Shown here one piece after another: positions 6,822 to 13,624 of a stretch of 23,368 bases of DNA (the first letter of the stretch is position 1; every line of letters starts with the position of its first letter). Location of the stretch: assembly GCA_002490995.1 (NCBI GenBank), contig DKVC01000063.1:25086-48453 (forward strand), read 5' to 3'. Below the pieces are notes generated by a model, which was not told where the DNA came from, made no database searches, and was given only the letters and a program-made list of their open reading frames with translations. A program made the translations under genes and the position numbers. The stretch is from Lachnospiraceae bacterium UBA7188 (GTDB lineage: Bacteria > Bacillota > Clostridia > Lachnospirales > Lachnospiraceae).

Positions 6822-7097
6822 ATGATTGATTCAAGATGCGGACTGCACTGCACCGGATGCGGATACAAGGAGGCCTGCGGCTGCGGGGGCTGTATTGAGA
6901 CAAACGGCCATCCTTTCCACGGGGAATGCCCTGTAGCCATATGCTGCCAGGAGAAAGGCTTCCTGCACTGCGGCCAATGCCCCGAGATTCCCTGCGACAT
7001 GCTGACCGAATATTCCTGCGACCCGGAACACGGCGATACACCCCATGGCGCCCGGATCGAGCAGTGTAAAATCTGGCACGCAGCGGATCATGCCTGA
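6822..7097 (+). CDS. DUF3795-family small cysteine-rich protein
   Basis: A 91-residue protein with 15 cysteines. The pattern CGLHCTGCGYKEACGCGGC near the N-terminus, then CPVAICCQEKG and HCGQCPEIPCDML, is the hallmark of DUF3795, a presumed metal- or zinc-binding domain common in anaerobes. The function is unknown. The start has CGGAGG (6808-6813) 8 bases upstream. It is on the same strand as the WYL gene, 62 bases downstream, with a palindrome between them, so it may be the WYL target. It ends shortly before a region of convergent transcription with the minus-strand ABC gene. Confidence 0.82.
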   Translation: MIDSRCGLHCTGCGYKEACGCGGCIETNGHPFHGECPVAICCQEKGFLHCGQCPEIPCDMLTEYSCDPEHGDTPHGARIEQCKIWHAADHA

Positions 7098-7165
7098 ATG
7101 CAATGTTTTCCAAACAAAAAGGGGAGCAGGTTCAGCGCCGGAGTCAAACGAAAGGAAGCAAACAA

Positions 7166-7210
7166 ATGGACGAAAAAATCCTCTCACTGCGCATGGAACG
7201 ATTTTCATGA
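7166..7210 (+). pseudogene. 14-codon ORF with ribosome site, possible 5' remnant of a gene
   Basis: AAAGGA precedes an ATG at 7166 that reads MDEKILSLRMERFS and then stops. A good start signal on such a short frame suggests the leftover 5' end of a gene that was cut off, or a short leader peptide. It lies in the roughly 120-base gap between the DUF3795 gene and the convergent ABC gene, which otherwise shows nothing recognisable. Confidence 0.25.
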
Positions 7211-7218
7211 TGAATTCC

Positions 7219-9213
7219 CTACGCATAATACTGCGCCTGTGCGTCCCATAATCTCCGGTAAAGCCCTTTCGCTGCCAGAAGCTCCTCATGGCTTCCCTGC
7301 TCCACGATCCTGCCCTCCTCAAAAACCAGAATCCTGTGGCAGAAATGACAGCTGGACAGCCGGTGAGAGATATAAATTGCACCTTTATCCCTTGTAAACC
7401 GGTTCATCCTCTGGTAGATATCCGCCTCTGCCACCGGATCCAGGGCAGCCGTGGGCTCGTCCAGCACCACATAGGGCGCATCCTTGTACAGACATCGGGC
7501 AATGGCTACCTTCTGGGATTCCCCGCCGGACAGTTCCACCCCGTCTTCAGAAAAACGTTTGAACAGCTGGGTATCCAGTCCCTCCTCCAGGGTTTTAAGC
7601 CGTTCCCCGAAACCAGCGTTCTCCAGAGCTTCCGTCACCCTGTCCCTGTCGTACTCGCTCTCCGCTGCCACATTTTCCCCCAGCTTGAAATCGAAGATCT
7701 GATAATCCTGGAATACCGTGGAAAACAGGGACAGATATTCCTGATACTGATATTTCCGAATGTCCACACCGTTGAGCAGAATCTCTCCCTCCTGGGGATC
7801 GCAGAGCCTGCACAGCAGCTTGATAAAAGTGGTCTTGCCGGAACCGTTGCGCCCTACGATGGCAATCTTCTCCCCTTTCCGGAAACGGCAGCTGATCCCG
7901 GAGAGACTGGGCGCAGCCGCCCCCGGATAGGAAAAGGTCACGTCCCGGAACTCGAATTCATAATTTTCCCTGATTTCCTTTGTCACGGGCAAAGTCCCTT
8001 CCGCCGTGGCATTGGGCATATCCAGATAGTCAAAATAAATCTTCACGTACTCCAAATTCTGCAGAAAATCCCTGACCGTGTCGCACAGCCTTGTAACACC
8101 GTCACCCAGCTGGGTCACCATCCCTGTATATTTCAAGATGCTTCCCACTCCAAAGGCTCCGAAAATTGCCTTTGCCCCCACAAACAAATACACCAGCAGG
8201 TCAAAGCCTCTGGAAAACAGAACGGTATAAAAAGTTTTCCTGCGTTCATAAAGATAAGCAGGCTCAGATTCCCGCAGATAGTCCCCGCTGAGTTCCCGGA
8301 ATTTTCCAAACATGCGTTCTTTTGCGTGAAACATACGGATGTCCTTCCCGTTGCGGTATTCACTAAAACAGCTGTCCATCAGATTCATCATCCGGTTCAT
8401 GGGTTTTTCAGCTGTTTCGTTTATCTTAAAATAAACTTTCTGTATGCGGAATGACATATATATATTATAAACAATGGATAACCCCAGCAGCCCCAGGAAC
8501 AAAACGGACACGCCCCAATGGTTCAGAAAGGCTGCCATTCCATCCTCTCCGACTGCCTTTGCCCGGAAAAACTCCACCACCAGCGCAACGGATATGCCGA
8601 TGGTTACCAACGCCTGGAACGCCCTGCGCATCTGCCCCACCAGTGCCAGTACCCCTCTTCCGTAATGCCATCTGGTGATTCTCTGTTTTGTCTCGTTGAT
8701 CTTCGGATCGGCGCTCATGGCATAGTCCATCTTCCAGGCTTTCTCCGCCACCGCCCTCTCGATATGCTTCAGCACGGTATACTGCAGCACGTCCAGAAAC
8801 TGTCCCCCGAAATCCAACAGCCTCCTGCCGAGGAAATTCAGCCCAACCAGCAGCAATGCCATCTGGAACAGATGTTCCATACTTCTCCCCGGATCTGCCA
8901 GTTCCGTGAGAATCCGTGCCGACAGCAGGATACCGATATAAGGATAGGCTGCCTCCATGGCTGCCTGTAAAAACGCCAGTGGGAAGATGCCAGGAGATTC
9001 CTGCGCCAAATAGACGATGCCCCTCTTTATGAGCTGCAGCCCGGTTCTTTTCTCATCTATGAAATTCTTTTCTTTCATGAAATCCTTTTTTCCCGTGGAA
9101 TCCTTTTTTTCTGTGGAATTCTTTTTTCCCACGGAATCCTTTTTTTCTGTGGAATCCTTTTTTTCTGTGGAATCCTTTTTTCCCGCGAAGTTCTTCTTTC
9201 CCACTTTCCTCAC
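7219..9213 (-). CDS. ABC exporter half-transporter (second of a pair), repeat-bearing N-terminus
   Basis: A 664-residue protein counted from GTG at 9213. Residues 5-52 are eight 6-residue lysine-rich repeats (KKDSTE-like), then a six-helix membrane domain (about 65-370), then the ATPase: Walker A GRNGSGKTT (about 453-461), signature LSGGESQK (about 560-567), Walker B VVLDEPTAALD, switch histidine in ISHRLSS. It forms a GTGA overlap with the upstream ABC gene and should pair with it as a heterodimer. The start is uncertain: AGGAGG lies only one base before GTG 9213, whereas ATG at 9078 (residue 46) has AAAGGA 4 bases upstream and would drop most repeats. The substrate is unknown. Confidence 0.88.
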   Translation of the reverse strand: MRKVGKKNFAGKKDSTEKKDSTEKKDSVGKKNSTEKKDSTGKKDFMKEKNFIDEKRTGLQLIKRGIVYLAQESPGIFPLAFLQAAMEAAYPYIGILLSARILTELADPGRSMEHLFQMALLLVGLNFLGRRLLDFGGQFLDVLQYTVLKHIERAVAEKAWKMDYAMSADPKINETKQRITRWHYGRGVLALVGQMRRAFQALVTIGISVALVVEFFRAKAVGEDGMAAFLNHWGVSVLFLGLLGLSIVYNIYMSFRIQKVYFKINETAEKPMNRMMNLMDSCFSEYRNGKDIRMFHAKERMFGKFRELSGDYLRESEPAYLYERRKTFYTVLFSRGFDLLVYLFVGAKAIFGAFGVGSILKYTGMVTQLGDGVTRLCDTVRDFLQNLEYVKIYFDYLDMPNATAEGTLPVTKEIRENYEFEFRDVTFSYPGAAAPSLSGISCRFRKGEKIAIVGRNGSGKTTFIKLLCRLCDPQEGEILLNGVDIRKYQYQEYLSLFSTVFQDYQIFDFKLGENVAAESEYDRDRVTEALENAGFGERLKTLEEGLDTQLFKRFSEDGVELSGGESQKVAIARCLYKDAPYVVLDEPTAALDPVAEADIYQRMNRFTRDKGAIYISHRLSSCHFCHRILVFEEGRIVEQGSHEELLAAKGLYRRLWDAQAQYYA
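9058..9201 (-). repeat. 18-bp tandem repeat, eight units, coding for KKDSTE-like hexapeptides
   Basis: Eight consecutive 18-bp units on the minus strand, close to GAAAAAAAGGATTCCACA, encode GKKNFA, GKKDST, EKKDST, EKKDSV, GKKNST, EKKDST, GKKDFM and KEKNFI. The unit length is a multiple of three, so gain or loss of units keeps frame. Each unit contains an AAAGGA-like ribosome-binding sequence, which may matter because the start codon of the gene is ambiguous. No spacers are present, so this is not a CRISPR array. Confidence 0.9.
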
Positions 9214-11294
9214 ACCTCCTCGCCTTCCAGCCCGGCCTCTCTCTGGGCCTCCTTTTTCTGGTAATATCTGCTCTGCAGCCGGAACATCCAGGCATATTTT
9301 CCGTCCTGTTCCAAAAGCTCCTCATGAGGCCCGCATTCCGCCACGGCTCCCTCCTCCATCAGCAGGATCCGGTCACAGAAACGGGTGCTCGCCAGGCGAT
9401 GGGAAATAAACACCGTAGTCTTATGCTCCGAAAACCGCCGGTACCGTTCATACAGTTCGCTTTCCATCAGGGGATCCAGGGCAGCCGTGGGCTCGTCCAG
9501 CACCAGCAAGGGCGCCTGCTTGTACAGAGCCCTGGCCAGCATCAGCTTCTGCAGTTCCCCTCCGGAGAAATCCACCGCCTCCTCATAGCTCCCCTTGCCG
9601 AACATGGTTTCCAGGCCCCGGGGCAGCTTACCGACCTTCTCCTCCAGATCCGCCATTCTCAGGCACGCTTCCATGCGGTTTTCTGCCCCATTGCAGTCAC
9701 TTTCCTCACTGCCTCTCTTTTCCGGCCTGCATATTTCTCCTGCGCCGGGTTCGTCTCTATCATTACTGCCTTCTTCCCCACAAGGTTTTCCGGCTCCTTC
9801 ACTTCCTGCCTTATTGCACATCACTTCCTCGTCAGGTTGTCCTGCCCCACTGCGCATTTCTTTTTCACCGCCGTCTGTCCCCTCACCATATGTTCTCTCC
9901 CCGTCACCCATTTTTCCCTCATTTCCGCCCAAATCCAGGTTCTCCGCCAGGGACAGAGGAAACAGCTCCGCATCCTGAAAAACACCTGAAAAATATCTCA
10001 GCCAGCTGTCTTTGCTGTACCGGGTACGATTGACGCCGTCTATCAGAATCTCTCCCTCTGTAGGGTCATAGAAGCCGCAGAGCAGCTTGATAAAGGTAGT
10101 TTTTCCGGCACCGTTCAATCCCACCAGAGCCACATTTTCCCCCGGTTTCAGTGTCAGATTCAGATCCCGGATCACAGGATGCTCCGCACCTTCATACCGA
10201 AAAGTCACATGGACGAAGGAAATCTCGGGAACATGCCCCTCTTTGAGCACCAGTTCCTCCTTCCCCTTCTCCCCGCCCTTTTTGAGTTTCTCGAAAAAGC
10301 GCCGCTGTTCCTCCACATAGGATGCCTTCTCATGAAGCTGGCGCATTCCCTGGACAATGGAACTGCACCAGGAGGCGAATCCCGTGATCACCCCGAAATA
10401 CAGCACAAACTCCGCGGCAGTCAGCTCCTCCTGGCAAACCAGAAAAATCAGATACAGATATGCCGCTCCCTCCCAGAACATCCGGGTAAAACCATTGACC
10501 GCCCCTATCAGGAAATAATTACCCTGCTGCCGCACGGTATAATTCAGACGCTGCTTCAGCTCCCTGTTGAACATCTTTCTAAGCCAGGGCGGCATCCAGT
10601 ACAGGTGCACATCCTTGGAAGCCTCATAGGTACTGGTACTCCGGGACAAATAGACCATCTTGTAATCCAGAACCATCCACTTGTGGCGGTTTTCGGCATC
10701 CCATTTATTGCATCGTATCCCCACGAAATGGTCCACCACAGTCCCCGCAATCACCAGCAGCAAAATCCACAGCGACAGCCCGGAAAGCATTCCCGTATAA
10801 AGCGCCATACCGATGACAGCCGTGGCACAGGCGGAGAATGCGCCCAGAAACCCGGTGTTATAATCCCTGCTCCACATATGGCGCTCCACCAGCTGCCACA
10901 GCTCCTCCGGGAAATCCGCCCGCTCTATATTGTCGTAATTTGTCTCCAGGGAAATCTTTGCCGCCTCCAGGGCATGCCGCTGCCCCAGGCGGTTGCCCCA
11001 GATTACCTTTGTCTGCTCCAGCCAGTTATTCAGCAGATACAGGCCGGTCAGCGCTCCCCCCAATAGGGCAAGATCTCCCAATATGCCTTTCACGGTTCCC
11101 CCCTGGGTAATGTCTGCCACCAGTACCGAAGGCATATATACGCCCAGCAGGGAAATCCCTACACTTACGGCGATTCCTGCCAGATACAGCCAGACAAATC
11201 CAGGGGAATCTATGTACAGGGCTTTAAGCCAGTACAGCAGGTTTTCCCGGGTACTGCGCTTTGTTTTTTCGTTCTTCTTCTTTTCCATTGACAT
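9210..11294 (-). CDS. ABC exporter half-transporter (first of a pair), NBD with large insertion
   Basis: A 694-residue protein. ATG 11294 is chosen because GGGAGG lies 6 bases upstream; the open frame extends 17 codons further 5' without such a site. Motifs: six-helix membrane domain (about 25-330), Walker A GLNGAGKTT (about 391-399), signature FSGGELQK (about 575-582), Walker B LLVLDEPTAALD and switch histidine in FISHRLAS. Between the helical-subdomain sequence LSLAENLDLGG and ENRMEACLRMADLEEKV there is an extra segment of about 85 residues (about 453-537) rich in Gly, Glu, Asp and Lys with scattered Cys. Related exporters have only a short loop there. The stop overlaps the GTG of the partner. 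The two products probably form a heterodimeric exporter of unknown substrate. Confidence 0.9.
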   Translation of the reverse strand: MSMEKKKNEKTKRSTRENLLYWLKALYIDSPGFVWLYLAGIAVSVGISLLGVYMPSVLVADITQGGTVKGILGDLALLGGALTGLYLLNNWLEQTKVIWGNRLGQRHALEAAKISLETNYDNIERADFPEELWQLVERHMWSRDYNTGFLGAFSACATAVIGMALYTGMLSGLSLWILLLVIAGTVVDHFVGIRCNKWDAENRHKWMVLDYKMVYLSRSTSTYEASKDVHLYWMPPWLRKMFNRELKQRLNYTVRQQGNYFLIGAVNGFTRMFWEGAAYLYLIFLVCQEELTAAEFVLYFGVITGFASWCSSIVQGMRQLHEKASYVEEQRRFFEKLKKGGEKGKEELVLKEGHVPEISFVHVTFRYEGAEHPVIRDLNLTLKPGENVALVGLNGAGKTTFIKLLCGFYDPTEGEILIDGVNRTRYSKDSWLRYFSGVFQDAELFPLSLAENLDLGGNEGKMGDGERTYGEGTDGGEKEMRSGAGQPDEEVMCNKAGSEGAGKPCGEEGSNDRDEPGAGEICRPEKRGSEESDCNGAENRMEACLRMADLEEKVGKLPRGLETMFGKGSYEEAVDFSGGELQKLMLARALYKQAPLLVLDEPTAALDPLMESELYERYRRFSEHKTTVFISHRLASTRFCDRILLMEEGAVAECGPHEELLEQDGKYAWMFRLQSRYYQKKEAQREAGLEGEEV

Positions 11295-11366
11295 CCGTTC
11301 CTCCCTCGCCGCCTTTTCCCGTTCATTGTACCAGTCCGGCGGCACTCCCTCTAGAATTCCCGAACT

Positions 11367-11441
11367 TTAAGCTTTTCGATTCAACCTGCTTATCTTAGTA
11401 CCGTCCACAGCAAAAATAATCGCGGCAATTCCCTCAGCCAT
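11367..11441 (-). CDS. 24-residue ORF coupled to the small membrane protein gene
   Basis: It reads MAEGIAAIIFAVDGTKISRL and four more residues. AAAGGAG lies 7 bases before its ATG, inside the 3' end of the preceding ORF, and the two frames overlap by 8 bases, which is a typical translational-coupling layout. No family is recognised. It could be a genuine small protein or the front of a longer gene now truncated. Confidence 0.35.
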   Translation of the reverse strand: MAEGIAAIIFAVDGTKISRLNRKA

Positions 11442-11619
11442 TGTCCAACTCCTTTCTATGCATCATATGAATCCCGATATGCCCGATGCCCAGAATCATT
11501 ACTGCAATCAGCAACGCCGGATTCCTGCCGTAAATTGCCAGCAGGAAAAATGCCGCCACGGGAAGAGACGCCCCCGCCACAGGCAGCCCTTCCCTATTTT
11601 TCTTCCCCGATATGAACAA
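11434..11619 (-). CDS. Small two-helix membrane protein
   Basis: A 61-residue product with two hydrophobic stretches (about 13-30, VAGASLPVAAFFLLAIYG, and 34-50, ALLIAVMILGIGHIGIHMM) separated by a short loop and ending in a charged tail. The proposed start is TTG 11619, which overlaps the 3' end of the MATE gene and has AGGGA about 5 bases upstream; the overlap suggests co-translation. No known family is recognised. The strong ribosome site for the next small ORF embedded in its 3' end supports it being translated. It might modulate the transporter encoded before it. Confidence 0.5.
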   Translation of the reverse strand: MFISGKKNREGLPVAGASLPVAAFFLLAIYGRNPALLIAVMILGIGHIGIHMMHRKELDNG

Positions 11620-12970
11620 TAATATCCCTGTGAATCCGAATCAGGAAGAAAGTGCTCAGGCTCAGGCTGGCCAGCTCCGCAATGGGGAAGGCCCACCAGA
11701 TCAGATTCACATTGCCGCTTAAGGAAAACAGCCATGCTACCGGCAAAAGCACGCAGAGCTGTCTGGCAATGGATACCAGCATGCTGTATACGCCGTTCCC
11801 CAGAGCCTGAAAGACACTTCCCACTACAATACAGTATCCCGCGAAGCAGAAACTGAGACAGATCGTCCGCAGCGCGGGAATCCCGATCACAAGCAGATCC
11901 GTTGTAGCCTCCGCATCAAACAATCCGATGAGCCACTCCGGGAACAGCTCCATCACAGCCAGTCCCACCAGCATAATTCCCACCGCATATCGAATACTGC
12001 TCTTCATGGTCCGCAGCACACGCTCTTTGCTTCCAGCACCGAAATTATAGGCGATGATGGGCACCATGCCGCTGTTTAAACCGAACACGGGCATGAAGAT
12101 GAAGCTCCGCAGTTTAAAATAGATTCCGAACACGGTCTGGGCCGTACCGAATGCCTCCAGAATCAGATTCATGCCGTAGGTCATGACGGAACCGATGGCC
12201 TGCATGATAATGGAAGGGATTCCCACCTTATAAATGCTTGCGATGAGTTTTTTATCCGGCCTGAATCCGCGAAAAGAAATATGAATCTCCTTATTTACCG
12301 TAAGGTTAAACACAATGGCCAGAACCGCCGCCGCTATCTGTCCCATAACCGTGGCTGTGGCTGCACCTGCCACCCCCATCTTCGGCATGCCGAAATACCC
12401 GAAAATCAGAATGGGATCCATAATCAGGTTAATAATGGCGCCTACTCCCTGGGTAATCATAGCGTAGAAGGTCCTGCCTGTGGACTGCAGCAGGCGCTCA
12501 AATGTGACCTGCATAAAGATGCCCACACCTGCCGTACAGCAGATGGTCAGGTATATAGCTCCGTACTCCCGGACCTGCGCTATCTCCGTCTGGCTGGCAA
12601 AGAAAGGTCGGCTTGCGAAAATCCCCACCAATACAAACACCAGATAACTGACCATCTCCACAAAAATACCGTTGGCCGCAATGGTATTGGCCTTCTCAAA
12701 CTCCTTCTCCCCCAGAGTTTTAGACAAAAAGGCATTGATGCCCACCGCGGTTCCCACGGATACGGCAATCATCAGGCTCTGGATGGGAAAGGCAAGAGAT
12801 ACGGCCCGCAGGGCATATTCGTTGATTCTGGACACAAAGATACTGTCCACGATATTGTAAAGGGCCTGCACCAGCATGGATATCATCATGGGCAGGGACA
12901 TGGATATCAGAAGCCTGTCGACGGGCATGACGCCCATTTTGTTTTCCTGTTGTATCGTTTTGTTCTCCAA
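11594..12970 (-). CDS. MATE-family multidrug/Na+ antiporter
   Basis: A 458-residue integral membrane protein with the usual twelve hydrophobic helices in two halves. The N-terminal signature PMMISMLVQALYNIVDSIFVSR and the internal DPILIFGYFGMPKMGVAGAA are typical of DinF/NorM-type MATE exporters. It would export cationic drugs or metabolites in exchange for Na+ or H+. The start is TTG 12970, with GGAGG 8 bases upstream; a later ATG (MGVMPV) would lose 11 residues. It begins 13 bases after the methyltransferase stop, so the two are probably co-transcribed, and it overlaps a small membrane ORF at its 3' end. Confidence 0.92.
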   Translation of the reverse strand: MENKTIQQENKMGVMPVDRLLISMSLPMMISMLVQALYNIVDSIFVSRINEYALRAVSLAFPIQSLMIAVSVGTAVGINAFLSKTLGEKEFEKANTIAANGIFVEMVSYLVFVLVGIFASRPFFASQTEIAQVREYGAIYLTICCTAGVGIFMQVTFERLLQSTGRTFYAMITQGVGAIINLIMDPILIFGYFGMPKMGVAGAATATVMGQIAAAVLAIVFNLTVNKEIHISFRGFRPDKKLIASIYKVGIPSIIMQAIGSVMTYGMNLILEAFGTAQTVFGIYFKLRSFIFMPVFGLNSGMVPIIAYNFGAGSKERVLRTMKSSIRYAVGIMLVGLAVMELFPEWLIGLFDAEATTDLLVIGIPALRTICLSFCFAGYCIVVGSVFQALGNGVYSMLVSIARQLCVLLPVAWLFSLSGNVNLIWWAFPIAELASLSLSTFFLIRIHRDIIVHIGEEK

Positions 12971-12983
12971 TGGTTTATCCTCC

Positions 12984-13604
12984 CTAATCTTTTACGAAAG
13001 ACAGCAGACCTGCGCAGAATGAAAACTTTTCGAATTTCATCTGCGGAAAAGCCCTCATCCATTCGTCTGCCACAAAATAAATTTCATCATCATCCCATTC
13101 TTCACCGGCCAATGTCCTGCACCGCTCCAGCTCCGCCCTTGTTTCAAATGCCACATCCCCGATGTAGAGGCAGCCTCCTTCACGCAATAAGGGCAGAACA
13201 CTTTCTATCAATCCGGTTTTCTGCTCATCGGAGAGATGATGCAGGGAATAAGTGGCAACCACCGCATCATATCTGTTGTGGCGCAGCTCCTCCACAAGTC
13301 CCATTGAAAAATCACCCTGATAGAATTGCGCTTCCGGCATCCTGGCTTTCGCCAGTTCAATCATTTTCCCTGAAAAATCCTGTCCCCAGATACGGCATCC
13401 CTGACTGTACAGTTTCGTGGTCAGGGTACCGGTGCCGAAACCAATGTCAAGAACGGAATTACATTTATCTGTCAGTATTCTATTGTAAATTTCGTTCAAT
13501 ATCTGTTTATAACCCGCAAACGGATAGGAGCCCTCCTCATCCGAGACACCTACGCTTTTGTCATATCCGTCAGCCCATAGATCAAATCCTCTGTCAGTAA
13601 GCAT
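12984..13604 (-). CDS. Class I SAM-dependent methyltransferase
   Basis: A 206-residue protein from ATG 13604, chosen for AAGGAG 6 bases upstream. An earlier in-frame ATG at 13628 overlaps the stop of the molybdopterin subunit (ATGA) and would add 8 residues. Motif I VLDIGFGTGT (51-60), acidic post-I in IWGQDFSGKMIELAKARMP, motif IV YDAVVATYSLHHLSDEQK and motif VI LLREGGCLYIGDVAF place it in the Methyltransf_11/25 group of small-molecule methylases. The substrate is not identifiable. It lies in the minus-strand run between the hydroxylase Mo subunit and the MATE exporter with short gaps on both sides. Confidence 0.88.
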   Translation of the reverse strand: MLTDRGFDLWADGYDKSVGVSDEEGSYPFAGYKQILNEIYNRILTDKCNSVLDIGFGTGTLTTKLYSQGCRIWGQDFSGKMIELAKARMPEAQFYQGDFSMGLVEELRHNRYDAVVATYSLHHLSDEQKTGLIESVLPLLREGGCLYIGDVAFETRAELERCRTLAGEEWDDDEIYFVADEWMRAFPQMKFEKFSFCAGLLSFVKD

Positions 13605-13624
13605 CTTATTCTCCTTTGCTGTAT

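Noticed and set aside
9058..9201. CRISPR array
   Set aside because: The 18-bp units are directly adjacent without spacers and are translated in frame.
12281..13600. 439-codon open frame on the plus strand across MATE and methyltransferase genes
   Set aside because: It overlaps two well-supported minus-strand genes and has the His/Gln/Pro-rich composition of an antisense artefact.
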